DNA of 64,000 nucleotides, taken from Branchiostoma floridae (taxonomy: Eukaryota > Chordata > Leptocardii > Amphioxiformes > Branchiostomatidae). Positions 34,401 through 45,450 of this stretch are shown one piece after another. Below the pieces are notes generated by a model. That model ran no database searches. It was not told the DNA's origin and saw only the letters and a list, made by a program, of their open reading frames with translations. A program made the position numbers and the translations under genes. Numbering within the stretch: position 1 is the stretch's first letter; the number at the start of each line of letters is the position of its first letter. Where the stretch lies: positions 5,651,451 through 5,715,450 of the forward strand of contig NC_049990.1 of the NCBI RefSeq assembly GCF_000003815.2, in the 5' to 3' direction.

Positions 34401-36059
34401 GTCGCATTTTTTACCGACTTCGCTTTTCTGTATTTATTTTTTTCTCCGTTCTAAGACTATATCTCGTTAGTTATATCTCTTATCTGCGATTCTCGGAAAC
34501 AAGGTAGAAGTAGTGTTGTCCCCAACGACGTAGGAGAACTGGAAACCCAGGACTGGTCCCGTGTTTGTGCGCTGGTCTAAGCCAATATTCCGACTTAATT
34601 TACTGGACTAATTGGTGCTGTCACTCAGCCCGGGACCCCCGCTACCAAACCTGTGTTGTAATTTACTCATGCAGATTTACTGAAAAATTCAGGCTATGAT
34701 AATTTGATATTTGGGGGCTGTAGGCTGTGGTGGTTTTGGTAAAGTAAGTGTACGGTTCCTGCCGATTTGCCACGCAAGCGTGGTGATAGAATGCCAAAAA
34801 CGACAGCCGGAATTTGACTGAAATACTGTAGTTTCTACCAGACTAACTACGATAGCTATAGGGAGAATAGTTTGCCAGGGAAGTTTGGCTATCATAATTA
34901 AGGTTTCAAATTCTTACGTTTCGCTACCCTTTCGCAAGGACTAACTATCCTGGCCAAGTATTCCCTTTTATGCCGAATTGTACGATCCGTACCCCCGTAG
35001 AAAGGCCTGGTGGAGGCTAGAAAAACTGAGTGATATCGAAGATTGAAAGTGTGTGTTTTAAAAGGTTTTGGCGTGTTGGTATAGGACATGGCGTGGTAAA
35101 ATGGGAGGTAACCCAACACGTGTCTACTCTTGTTCGACCTTTTTCAGCGGGGTGTATAGAATTCCTTAGGTCAAGCTTCGCCCCGTGTTTTCTTACAACC
35201 TTGGAGGCGGTGGTGAAAAATCGTTCGCTTGAACTCCGTCTTGGGTCTACAGTTCCTTCAAGTCTTTGTTTTGAAAAAGGGCGGGAAGGACGAGCACTTG
35301 AACGTATTTGTGTTCCGTCTCAGCATCTTCCAAACATTAAAGGGGGCATCCCCTCTTCAGGAGTACAAGTGCTTGACGGAGACTGAAACAAAAGTTTCCC
35401 TCGCTTCCGGTGTTCCACCTGTGTAAGGAAACTTATCTCCGTTAGGTGTAAGGAATCTGCCGGGTGCCACACTCCACACTGTCAGGCGATCGGGCCTCGC
35501 TATCTAAATGTCTCTTTGTTCTAAACTGTAGTGGGGGGTCGGGAGCAATGTTGGTGGGCCTTATACTTAGATTTTAATTACGCTGACCGCGTTGAACTTT
35601 TTGGCACCCTGACACAAGTTGATATTTAGTTGTACTAACCTGTGTGTGTGCGTTTTAAATGTGAGTCACGTGTTTGTTTTGGTTGTACATCCGTTTTTCG
35701 GTCCATTTCGGGGCCGTATTTTGGGACACAGGATGCACCACCGGTCACACCTGTTGGAGTTCAACGCCGTCTCCGCCCCCCTCCCTACTTCACACTTGTG
35801 TGCTGTGGAATGTTGTTAGGTGGAGAGGCTATCGGGATCTATCTCCTAACGTGTGTGTGTCAGTCTTCTGTAGTACCGGTTCTACCGCCCCTCCCCCCCA
35901 CACACACTCGGGAAAAAACACGACTTTACACGCGAGGGGCTCAGCTTTGGTCCGTTCCCACGGTCGCACCGCATATCCTCATTATGTGAAGAAGGGTCCA
36001 GGGACTACCGCCGGCCCATCTGTACAATACAGCTCTAAAGCCGAGCTGGACTAACGACT
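34401..36059. other. intergenic DNA with a tRNA-like B-box word at the end
   Basis: No gene is recognised. The 118-codon frame at 35030-35386 and three overlapping frames at 35619-36054 resemble nothing known. At 36064-36077 the word GGGTTCGAATCCCA matches a tRNA T-arm/B-box, but a full cloverleaf cannot be folded around it. It is probably a relic of a tRNA-derived SINE. Confidence 0.4.
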
Positions 36060-36480
36060 CTGGGTTCGAATCCCACCTGGGCGCGGCTCGGGAGAGTGGG
36101 CCGGGAGGAACTTTGAAGCCGGGGGAAATCCGGGGTTCACAGAAATCTGCCCGCGCGTTTTTAATTTAGCGCGGACAAGGGTAATAGGGCGCGTAGTGTA
36201 GAGAAATGTCAGGCCGTCCCACTGCGCCGAGCATTAGGCCGCATGTCGGCGGATCATGCCGCGTAATAGATTTGGATGCGCGCTCCCTGGGGACGAATCA
36301 CTCCCACCGTTTATACTCCGTGCCCCTATCTTTTAATTTCTATCTGTTTTACCCAGATATTCAGTCTAATCCTCCGGGTTCTACCGCGGGAGCGAAATGT
36401 GCCCCAAGAGTACTTACCAATCGCCCGCACTGGGAGTTTTGTCGGGATTTAGCTCGCAGATTTGCGGGATAGATGACTAG
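36060..36480. promoter_or_regulatory. GC-balanced island 1.3-1.7 kb upstream of SoxB1
   Basis: Repeat-free, CpG-containing block bounded by different sequence textures. It contains a bicoid-class TAATCC (36367-36372), GCGTTTTTAATTTAGCGC symmetric wording near 36155, and GATTTGGATGCGCGC. It is the nearest clear distal island to the gene, so a promoter-proximal enhancer is plausible; this is inferred. Confidence 0.4.
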
Positions 36481-36829
36481 AAAGGGGAAGAGAGAGAAAA
36501 ATCTAAAGTACGTACGACTGGGGGATAGGCATGGTAGGCGAAGACAGGAGACACCACTGCTTCACTTGATGTTACTAGCAATGTATAAGAACCAGAAAAT
36601 GGCTGCGGCCAACTGTTAGAGAATGCGTGCTCGTGTAGCCTGCATGTGGGACAAAACATGGTGTAGGAAGTGGCCTCATCGACACTCTGCAGTCTGTAGG
36701 GCCTGTTGTTATCCAATTTTCATATTTTGGGTTCTTTTAGAGAGTCCATACTTAAACATCCAGCCCATTCAGACCCCACAACTTCCCTGTTTGAGGTGGT
36801 TTGAGATGAATGCTTGATAAATGCTAATT
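36481..36829. other. spacer
   Basis: Mixed-composition DNA with short overlapping frames on both strands and nothing recognisable. Confidence 0.4.
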
Positions 36830-37782
36830 ATTGTAAGGGCGGAGCAAAGGGCCAGCCGATCATTACTCGAATTTCCTGCCACTGTTTGTTGTGGAAAAAT
36901 CCGATAGTCTGAACGCCTCGTGTTTCGCTAGGAGACCGCGGCCCCGGGAAAGGCGAGACCGGGATCGGGTAACGCAGCCCCTCGGTACACCTTGCACCCC
37001 TCCCCGCCCAGGTATCTCAACAGCTCCCCTTACCGGTGCCTTCAACACTTTTTTATTTCTTTCCCCCTACTGGACGTTACGGTGAGGGGCAATAAATCAA
37101 CCCGGGCGTTCTGACATTCTTCCCGGCACCCGGCCGGTGGGGACCTAATTGCATATGCCATCACCACAACTACGGCACCCCTACAAGGGAGAATGAAGCA
37201 TTTGTCACATGACGTCATTTGATTGGCACGTGGGCGACCTGTCAATCACAATGCCCGGAGTAAACACCTGCAGCTGGGGGTTGTGGTTCCATCATGGCGG
37301 ACTGACAACTCATTTCCCAGGCTGGTATGATTAGGGCCTAATTGTACCAGCTGACTGCAGAAAACTGGATTCGATTTTGCGGTAGCGTCGATCGAGGATC
37401 GATGGAAAAACGCGCCTGTACCCGAAGCGCCGCCTACTCGGCGAGATCCCGCCGCCAATTGTCACCTAGCTACGTCACCTGTCACCAACACTGACGGGGC
37501 AACATAACTAAATAACTATTCATCATGGCTGTCAGAATGCGGCCCTCTGATTGGTCGATCGCTAAGTGATTTGCGCACTGCCAATCAATAGACATGGACG
37601 TGATAGGCAAACGGCCCCCCAAAATATCGAGTGTTCTCACGAAACAAGTCGCATAGTATTCCTGTCTTGTGGTACGCAGCGGTCGGGAACTTGTTACCTC
37701 TCGTCTCGTCTCCTAGTCTCTCTCCATTTCTCCCAACAACAACACGAACTCAGTCGTGCTGGCTACTAGTAGGTACTTCGCT
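36830..37782 (+). promoter_or_regulatory. SoxB1 proximal promoter and 5' UTR region
   Basis: GC-balanced sequence running into the SoxB1 start. Visible sites include an octamer-like TTGCATAT (37149-37156), CRE TGACGTCA (37210-37217), inverted CCAAT ATTGG (37222-37226), E-box CACGTG (37227-37232), PBX-MEIS CTGTCAATCA (37239-37248), RUNX-type TGTGGT near 37283, a YY1-type ATGGCGG (37294-37300) and another inverted CCAAT (GATTGGTC) near 37550. No clear TATA box is seen, so the transcription start is not fixed; a pyrimidine-rich stretch at 37695-37735 probably lies in the 5' UTR. Confidence 0.6.
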
Positions 37783-38751
37783 ATGATGGAGACAGCCGTG
37801 CACCCGGCCCAGCCCAGCCAACCTCCGTCCGCTTCGTCGCCGACAGAGCTGAAGCCCCCGACATCGGGCGCAGTCTCTCCCGGCAACAAGGCCGCCAACG
37901 ACTCGTCGAGAGTCAAGCGGCCGATGAACGCCTTCATGGTGTGGTCGCGCGGACAGCGCCGGAAAATGGCCCAGGAAAACCCCAAGATGCACAACTCGGA
38001 GATCAGCAAGCGTCTTGGAGCCGAGTGGAAACTTCTGACAGAAGCAGAGAAGCGGCCCTTCATCGACGAAGCCAAGCGGCTACGTGCCCTACACATGAAG
38101 GAACACCCCGACTACAAGTACCGGCCCAGGAGGAAGACAAAAACCTTGATGAAGAAGGACAAATACAGTCTGCCAGGTGGTCTGATCGCAGCGAACGGGG
38201 CCCCAGTTCAGCGTACCATCGCCACAGGTATGGACCAGTATGCTCATATGAACGGGTACATGTCGAATAACGCGTATACCCACATGATGCACCAGGACCA
38301 GTTGCATGCCTACCCGCACCCCGGCATCTCTCCGGCCCAGACGGCGTCCCAAATGGCGTCCAACGCATCCCTGCCGCCACGGTACGACATGTCGGGCCAA
38401 ATTCCACCCTACCCCATGGCTACCACTAACTCTTACTCCAGCTACACGAGCTCCAGCTACACGACCAACCCCTACTCGCACCACTACACCACGCCGCAGA
38501 CCATGAGTAGCCAAATGCCGCCGGGATTCACGACGGTCAAGACGGAGGCCGGGCCCGCAGCACCGACCGGCACGCCGCCCGCCGACGGCCGCGGGAGGAA
38601 CCCCTGTCCCGGGGACCTACGAGAGATGATCTCCATGTACCTTCCTGGCGATGCCAACGACCCCAACGCACAGAGTCGGCTTCACAGTATGCAAGGACAT
38701 TATCAGAACTCGGTCGGGGTCAACGGTACAGTTCCCCTCAGTCACATGTGA
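37783..38751 (+). CDS. SoxB1: SoxB1-family (Sox1/2/3) HMG-box transcription factor
   Basis: A 322-residue, single-exon nuclear transcription factor. SoxB1 proteins bind (A/T)(A/T)CAA(A/T)G-type sites, often with POU partners, and maintain neural and pluripotent progenitors. The HMG box spans about residues 43-121, with RPMNAFMVW at 46-54 and [10 protein letters not shown] at 111-120. [14 protein letters not shown] (121-134) is the group B extension. VKTE at 252-255 matches the Sox2 sumoylation motif. [15 protein letters not shown] (276-290) and the end NGTVPLSHM are SoxB1-specific. The middle is rich in Tyr, Ser, Thr and Met, as in activation domains of the family. The start is ATG 37783 (MMET, as in vertebrate Sox2) or ATG 37786, which has the better Kozak context (A at -3, G at +4). 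An in-frame TAG lies at 37714-37716. Lack of introns is typical of SoxB1. It is distinguished from SoxB2 by the activator-type C-terminus. Confidence 0.98.
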   Translation: MMETAVHPAQPSQPPSASSPTELKPPTSGAVSPGNKAANDSSRVKRPMNAFMVWSRGQRRKMAQENPKMHNSEISKRLGAEWKLLTEAEKRPFIDEAKRLRALHMKEHPDYKYRPRRKTKTLMKKDKYSLPGGLIAANGAPVQRTIATGMDQYAHMNGYMSNNAYTHMMHQDQLHAYPHPGISPAQTASQMASNASLPPRYDMSGQIPPYPMATTNSYSSYTSSSYTTNPYSHHYTTPQTMSSQMPPGFTTVKTEAGPAAPTGTPPADGRGRNPCPGDLREMISMYLPGDANDPNAQSRLHSMQGHYQNSVGVNGTVPLSHM

Positions 38752-39555
38752 GCATCAATACGTCCTCATACAACTTTTCAATAGGGTCTGTTTACCCGTG
38801 TATTCAGTGCGACTTTGGGGTACATTGTCATAGCCATAGGTTTTGTTTTAATTATTCTTTTCGTTTTGAACGAAGTCAATCATGCCGTGAATTGAACCTG
38901 AAATCGGAGCTTTTTTCCTGGTAGGGAAGAGAAAGTTTTTATGACTTATATCATCATCCACACGACTGGTGTCAAACTAGGATTCACGTCACTATTTTTT
39001 GCACAAAGCGACTCTCGACTTATCTCTGCCGTTTGTTTATATGTTGTACAAATTTTGGACATTTTTATTGTTATTTAAGAAGATTTTGTGTTTTTGCTAG
39101 ATGACAAAGTGTGTTGTAGATATATCTTTTTGAACAGAAGCAAGTTTTATGGACAGTCTACGCAACGTTGTGCGGAATTCCCGCGCGAAAAAAGAAGTTA
39201 TTTTGTTTTTCCGAGTGCCACTGCTCCAAGCAGTTGTAAAGAAAATATAATTTATAGAGAAACTTTTTTTCCACATGAGACAGTTTGTTGAACTATTCTA
39301 TTTGCTATTTGACGACGATGTTTTTTGTGAGGAAATATTGCTTGTGTTTGTTGGTTTTATTTTCCTATGCTGTGTTCTCCACAATTCAGTTGTAATGTTA
39401 TTCAGTGTTGTGAAGTTATTTGAATAATTATTTTTGTGGACTTCTTTCTCAGAGCCAAGAGATGTAAATATATCGGCACAGTTTCTAATACTACTTGTTG
39501 ACGCGTTCCGTTTTTGAAGAAGTCGAGAAATAAATTGACAGCGAGTTGTTGAAAA
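38752..39555 (+). other. probable SoxB1 3' UTR
   Basis: The sequence after the stop is AT-rich, with T-rich runs typical of 3' UTRs. The first canonical AATAAA on the + strand is at 39529-39534, followed by GT-rich sequence (gcgagttgttg, gtgtggtgcg) within about 50 bases. Cleavage near 39550 would give a 3' UTR of about 800 nt. A 181-codon antisense frame (39298-39843) overlaps it but has no recognisable domain. Confidence 0.55.
39529..39534 (+). terminator. polyadenylation signal AATAAA
   Basis: Canonical hexamer in the expected strand and distance downstream of the SoxB1 stop codon, with a GT-rich element following. Use of another signal farther downstream cannot be excluded. Confidence 0.5.
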
Positions 39556-40529
39556 AGGAGACAAACGTGTGGTGCGCCGTATTTCCTTGTAGCGTTTTTT
39601 GTTAGTATAGCCATTCAGTCCGAGCCCTTTCAGTGCTGTTGAGTTGTAGGGTTTCTTTACAATCATACGCATTATCGCTATTATGTAGGCTAGAATTTGA
39701 AGGTTTTGTTCGCCATACTCGTGCGCCCCCTTGATGACAGGTAATAAGGTATTGTTAAAAACAATGGCGACAATGCGCCATGTGTACAGGAGAAGTAATC
39801 GGGGTGTGGGGAGGAGACAGTTTGCGTTTGTTTTTTCCACCACTAGCCTTCTTGTTTATTCGTGGCGCTACAAAGTGCCACTCGGTGGCTGCTAGGTAGG
39901 GGAGGCGACAGGCCCGCTGTAGTAACGTCGGTCAGACTGTAGGCTCACATGGCCCAAAAAACGCAGGGAGAATACGTTCGACTTCATTTTGTGTAACACT
40001 TCCTCACCTTAGCAGGTATGACGGGCTGGTAACGTGCCCCCAAGTGCATTCCGCGAATATCTGACCCCTAGTATCTCAGGTCTGTGTTTGTCTTCCAAAG
40101 GTATAGGGCTGTTTCTGCCGAGACGAAACTATGTCGGGTACAGTTTGTAACTTGTACTTTACTCTCACCAACCAAAGCCCCCCTCCCTCACCCCCTACTA
40201 TACACGTATCCATAATACATAGCGTGATGCAGTGTAATGTAGTGTTAATCACCAAACCACTTTGAGAGCCCAACCGACTAAATCCGAAAATTGGTCTGCT
40301 TTACTCGTACCGATCCAACAGGTTTCTTCTCTACGCGGATTTTGTGTACGTGTGTGGGAGGGAGGGTTTCTTCTCTTTTTTTTTTTTTTTTGGTTACGGG
40401 GCGACCACTAAGGAGAAGTGAAAGCCTAGAGTTTGGCGAGTATAGCTGAACAAATGTCGGTGAAGCACCTGAACATGTTTTCATGTTTGATGTACCACGT
40501 CTATTTAGAACCATATAAATTCCAGGGTG
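39556..40529. other. intergenic DNA with T16 run
   Basis: No gene is recognised. A T16 run at 40376-40391 and short GC-richer patches near 39880-40030 are present. Frames are short and featureless. Confidence 0.45.
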
Positions 40530-41110
40530 GCTGACACGCGGCCAGCTGGTACGGCGGGAGTGTGGAAGCTCGCCCGTCTGTTACCTGGTCTCCGTCCCGC
40601 CAAAACACAAACTCGCACCGCGCAGGAAATGGGCAGGATGTCTGTCTTTGACTCACCTAGCTAACTTCGGCTAAACATGACGCATCACGCCAACCACACG
40701 GACTGAAACAGGGAAACATGGAAGAGAGAAAACACAGAAAAACGCGCGGATAGCACATCATGACCAGTGAGGCATAGTAGGGGTCATGTTTACGACAAAA
40801 CACGACCGGGGGATTCCGACTTAATTGTGCTTTATATTTTTTGTCTTGTTAATTTCCCACAATACCGCCGTGCAACAAAAGTGTGAGCCCCAGGGTGTGA
40901 GGTGTAAGCTTAGCACGTCATTCGCACATGGTTCTTTCATGTCCATTCGGCGCGCCATTCTTGATGACCGCGGCAAGAGCATGTGAATTTTTTTCCGTAA
41001 ATCACCTCGGACCTCCCGGTGGTGGCGTATGCATGAGTTTGCAGAAAAACAACCCATAATTGTACCATCCAGGGGGTGTGTGTATATTCCCACTCCTAAA
41101 TCTGTTCACT
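40530..41110. promoter_or_regulatory. island with T-box direct repeat and SOX-type site
   Basis: Repeat-free GC-balanced block about 2 kb downstream of the coding end. AACAAAAG (40874-40881) is SOX/TCF-like. AGGGTGTGA (40892-40900) abuts AGGTGTAA (40900-40907), giving two head-to-tail T-box half-sites. ACTTAATTG and GTTAATTTCCC add homeodomain-like cores. A posterior neural/mesoderm enhancer is one reading; it is inference only. Confidence 0.4.
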
Positions 41111-41589
41111 AAAAACCGAGTTAGACCCGAGATCGCTTCATATCAAGACGTTTAGCAGAAATTGTATTTTCTGTCCTACGCCGCTGGCTATCCAGAAAAT
41201 GAGATTAGAACTCATCTGCACAACGTGTAGCTAACAGAATGGTCTTCTACCTATATTGACATAGATTTAATTCTTCGCGATTCCATTATAACTAAAATAG
41301 CCCTACAGCTAACAGCAGAAATGGGTTCGCAGGAATACGCCGTAGTTTAGAACAGTTGAGCAGCTGACAGTCCGAAGAAAATCGCGTGCAAGGCCTAACC
41401 ACTCGCTACCGCTGTCGTGCAAACAAATTTTCTTTCCCCCGCCCTTCTTACTCGCCATTCGCAAACATTTATGTGGTTATGTTGACAGTGGGGGTACTAA
41501 AGAACACAATTGCCACCTCTCCAAGCCTAGAGATGTGCTAAAATCAGCTTGCAGGGGTTAGTTGTAACATATTCGTTCACAGTCCGGGT
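41111..41589. other. intergenic spacer
   Basis: Mixed AT-rich DNA without a recognisable gene, RNA or repeat. Confidence 0.4.
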
Positions 41590-42300
41590 ATTTTGTTAGA
41601 TGCATCCTCGCATTGCTGTAACTACATTTAGCGTAATATTGCTCCCAGCCCTAATTACAACTAAACACGTTATGTTCTTTTCGCACCAGGTTAGAAATTA
41701 TAATGTTAAAAGCTGGCGATATTAAAGAGCGAGGATTTAGACGTTGCTGTCCCTGTGATATTCCTATTTCGGCATTTTATTACCCAAACTAACGCCGGGT
41801 CCCAGAGGTGCGTTTGAAAATCAATTACCAAAATAGCGACTTGTTCGCAGCGATCGAATGTGTCAAAATGCGTCAACTCGTTATTTCATTGTTGCCTATT
41901 CGCCACTTCCGCGTGCTTTTAAAAAACACACACAGAAGTTTCTATGAATCCCCTATTTTCCCTTTCTTTAGTACAGTTGTAAGGAGAAATTGTGCAAACA
42001 TGTGGCAGCCTGGGGTGACTCTTTTCAGGGGAAACCCTAGGCATATTGTTCACAGCAAAAGTGGCGCGAAAGAAAGAATAGGTCGGATGTTATACCGTGT
42101 ATATTGTGCTTTTTATATCGGCAACTGTTTCCAAAGAAGTATCACTGTGGCCAGAGGTTTTGAGTCAGGCGGCCGGTGGGGGAATCTTTCTCCGGTGGTT
42201 TTAAATCCGGTTAGAGGAGAAGTGTTCCCACAGAAAGGTGCTTAGCGTGTTGGTGTTGGGGATAGACGCCGGCCGAGCGCACTGAGAGGCTTACGGCGTA
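41590..42300. promoter_or_regulatory. island with homeodomain and SOX-type words
   Basis: Repeat-free DNA containing GCGTAATATTG, CCCTAATTACAAC, AAATCAATTACC and a SOX-type CATTGTT (41887-41893). A 145-codon + frame (41808-42245) spans most of it. It has no recognisable domain, starts without a recognisable promoter or splice context, and reads like translated regulatory DNA. It is listed as a regulatory candidate rather than a gene. Confidence 0.33.
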
Positions 42301-44017
42301 TGACGGGATTTCGCGGTAAGGATCGAATTTCTCCTGCAAAATTTTCCCGTCCGCTTTCCCTTTGTGTCAAGCTCTCCTCCCGAATTGATGTCATACTAGA
42401 TCAATTAGAATTATGGTTACCTGATGTTTATGTATGTTGGAGAAACGAGGGTGATGTTAGGTTGGAATTTTTCTATGAAATTTAACACCAAATCACGTCA
42501 TTTTTTGTGTAAAGGCTGTTGGATATCGTTTGTCATAGCCGCATGTGGTGGTGGATTTTCTGCGTGCAAACCTACGTCCGACGGAGATGTTAAAAACGAG
42601 ATATGCCGCATTTTTCACGGAGAATTTCCCCAATGTTTCACCCGAAACGCTACACCCAAACAGGATTACTCCAGCGACTTGATGTCCGTGTCAAAATGTA
42701 TCATGTTGACAGTAGAATAATTCCTTCCCCTGTTGACAGTCGCATAGGTTAAGCCGACTCGCAATGCAAACATATGTGGTGTAATACCTCCCACCATAGC
42801 CGTGGTACCTGGGGTATAGTAGACAGGGACAGATCTAGATTTGATTGAAATAATATTTCCAAATGGGGACCTGCCACATTATTGACTACGGTTGATGAAT
42901 CGGTCGCAGATTGGGGAATTTTTCTTCCACTAAGCGATTATACTGTTATCCCTGAGGGGAAAGTTAATAATAAAAGGGGTTGCGACAAAAACCGTGCGTG
43001 TTGAAATAAACCCTCTATTCGCCGTGTACAGCCAGTGATGTGTGTGTGTGCAGTTGGAGAAACAGAAAGAAGAATTTCAGAACATCCTTTTTTTTCTCTC
43101 TCGTTTCATGTCGGCGGCTACTCCCACTCCATAGGGGATGTGGTGCTAACGCCAGGTATTAGTTTTTCCAGTGACCCGAGGACATGCATATCTGAACTGA
43201 GCCCCCCTTGCCGTTTTCTCACCGACTCCTACCCCGACTTGTTTGCCTACTAGGCACCGACACTACGCTAATGCATTGGCTTCTTGTTTGAACAGTGTTC
43301 TACTCCACAAGTGTTCACGAAATCTGTTACCATTGCGCTCCCCTCCAAACCAAACCATTTCCCTCTCTCTACTAAAGCATTAAAAAAGCGACCGTGTTGA
43401 GGAGTTTGATGAATTTATGATAGGTCCGGGGGTCGCGCAAGGTTCGCCCTGTTAAAAATCTCTGCCACCGGATAGAGCGGTTCTGATAGCGCCGTCTAGG
43501 TGTGTTTGCGTTGTCCCAGAGTCGCGGGGAAAATTTCCGCCGTAGAGCAGGCATGGTAAACACGACGTTCTGAGCCGCTGGCGGGACTAGACCAATCCGG
43601 TGTGCAGTAAAGTACCCACACCCAGGGTTTAAACCCGGGACTTCACCAACAGGATGTCCACAGGCCTCTCCTAAGTCTCAAGATACTCACACCGCACTCA
43701 ACAAGAATCTAGAAAAATAATAATAATTACACATCCGTGTATCTTAACAACTTATGATGATATAACATACTTTCTAGGCGTTAATTATCACTCTCATAAT
43801 GTAAAGAAACCTTTTAGTGTGATTAAAAAAAAACTCGTGTGCCCCCCTCCCCCTAAAGAATACCGCCTGCACGACTGAACCCACCACCAGAGTTGCAGTG
43901 GAACTCCAAATCGTCGATTTTTTCGATCGCCCACTTCAGAGGTGTGCTGTGCTAGAGTGGCTCGATAAAAACCTCCTTGACAACTGTGTGTGCTGTTCAC
44001 TAGGAGATCTGACCTTT
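42301..44017. other. intergenic DNA, nothing certain
   Basis: Short frames only. GGGTTTAAACCC (43625-43636) is a 12-bp palindrome. A patch at 42300-42480 includes CCTTTGTGTC and TCAATTAGAATTATGG, which may extend the preceding island. No gene or repeat is identified. Confidence 0.4.
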
Positions 44018-44360
44018 TCCGCAGGAACTAGCACTAGGGCTATCATCTATTTTAATATTTCTGTCACAGAAAACACGTACACTAGTGCGATTTCGAGTCC
44101 TATGTCTGTAATACTTTCACATGAAATTTTGACTGTTGTTTTTGCAGTTTTCCCGCATTCGTTACTCTATTCTAAGTCTGATAAGAGAAACTCTATGTCC
44201 GCAGGAACTAGCACTAGGTCTATCATCTATTTTAATATTTCTGTTACAGAAAACACGTAGACTCTCAAATGTTTGTAATACTTTCACCTGAAATTTAGCT
44301 GTTGTTTTTGCAGTTTCCCGCGTTCGATACTCTATCCTAAGTCTGGTAAGAGAAACTTCT
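44018..44360. repeat. two-copy tandem repeat, period 180 bp
   Basis: The unit starting tccgcaggaactagcactag at 44018 recurs at 44198 with high identity (ctatcatctattttaatatttctg, cagaaaacacgta, aatactttcac-tgaaatttt, gttgtttttgcag). Each copy carries an acceptor-like TGTTTTTGCAG. The 120- and 96-codon frames here are repeat by-products on opposite strands. Confidence 0.92.
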
Positions 44361-44639
44361 GGCTGTAAAAACACAGTCTCCACGCTAGACCTACCTAGTG
44401 GGGCCGCTCGTGTTGGTTTTGTTATTATCGAGAAAAATCTCTCGCTGAGCAAACAGTCCGGTGTGCACGGTCCGGGACAACACGGGATATAGTTGTACCG
44501 ATAGCCAGTCTTATCAGCAGCTCTATTTGTGCGGGGTTAGCACAATTTTGCTAACAATTTTAAAGGATCACAACCACAAAATAATTTCGTATACCACAAC
44601 TTGAGGATATACGCTATAACATCCAGGTGTTAAAAAAGC
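44361..44639. other. spacer
   Basis: Mixed-composition sequence with nothing recognised. Confidence 0.4.
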
Positions 44640-45450
44640 CCGTGTGCGTCCGACACTACCTGTATATGGGACAGGTGTGTTGCAGTACAGCAGGCACAGG
44701 AATCGAACACCTGCGACTCGGGGTGAGGAACTTGGGTCCTATAAGACACAGGTGGTGACGGACACCGGTCCGGTGTATACGTGGTTTACCTGTCTACCTG
44801 TATCGCACCCACAGGTGTGCCCAGATATCCGTTACCTGTGGAACCACTATCAGGCTTCACGCCTTCCCGGTGGCGGGCGCATCACCACACAAGTCGCGCA
44901 GGGGCCGGGTGTACTGTGTCCCAGATAGCATGTCCCCTCCAACAAAAAAACTCCTCTCGTGTGTCCGAACCCCCACCTCTACGTTTCCCCTTCGCTTGCA
45001 ACCAATGCCGGCGGAGATATCACAATTTCAGCCCCCTTTGAGCGAGGTAGCTGGTTTGTTTGTTATCGTAGGACGTTACTGTTGTCGCCGGCCGGGCTCT
45101 GTTTGCTGTGCCCGCCCGCCTGTTCTGTAAATCCTGGGACGCTTCTTTTTTCACGCTTTCAGAATCTTTCACGGGGCGATTGTGGCGTGTTGTTGCGAGT
45201 ATAATCAAACATATGATTCCACAATAGCCGGACCGCTGTAGCAGACCGAGGGGTAAACATTCCCCCATTGGGGTTTGCTTACACCCAGTCAAAAGATATA
45301 AAACGCGGTGATTATGAGCTGTTTGGGGCCGAGCTGGTAGGGTTTGGTGTCCCTGACAGGGACTATTGTGCGATCGGGACGAATTAGTAATCGATCGACC
45401 GGAATCTCTCACCATGGCAGAACCCCTGTGGAAAAAAACTACAATTATCA
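44640..45450. promoter_or_regulatory. GC-rich island with dense E2-box cluster
   Basis: CAGGTG/CACCTG occurs at 44672-44677, 44708-44713, 44749-44754 and 44812-44817, with additional ACCTGT words between and after them. Four E2 boxes in 146 bp exceeds chance expectation and matches Snail, ZEB or bHLH factors. A B-box-like word (ggaatcgaacacctgc) at 44699 raises the alternative of a tRNA-derived relic for part of it. The 144-codon minus frame at 45020-45454 is unrecognisable. Confidence 0.4.

Noticed and set aside
36020-36085. Possible tRNA gene
   Set aside because: The T-arm-like word is good, but the D-arm, anticodon arm and a 7-bp acceptor stem cannot be formed; only about five acceptor pairs are possible.
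37756-37782. Upstream extension of the SoxB1 reading frame beginning at a GTG codon
   Set aside because: GTG is not a normal eukaryotic start. The frame has ATG codons at 37783 and 37786 matching the MMET start of vertebrate Sox2, and an in-frame TAG at 37714 closes the upstream side.
38089-38514. 141-codon antisense frame inside SoxB1
   Set aside because: Shadow of the coding region in GC-rich DNA.
39298-39843. 181-codon antisense frame over the SoxB1 3' UTR
   Set aside because: No recognisable domain, low-complexity Asn/Thr/Ser/Lys composition from AT-rich DNA, and no promoter or splice context.
41808-42245. 145-codon + frame
   Set aside because: The sequence resembles no known protein, and the DNA reads as motif-rich regulatory sequence. 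Kept as a regulatory candidate only.
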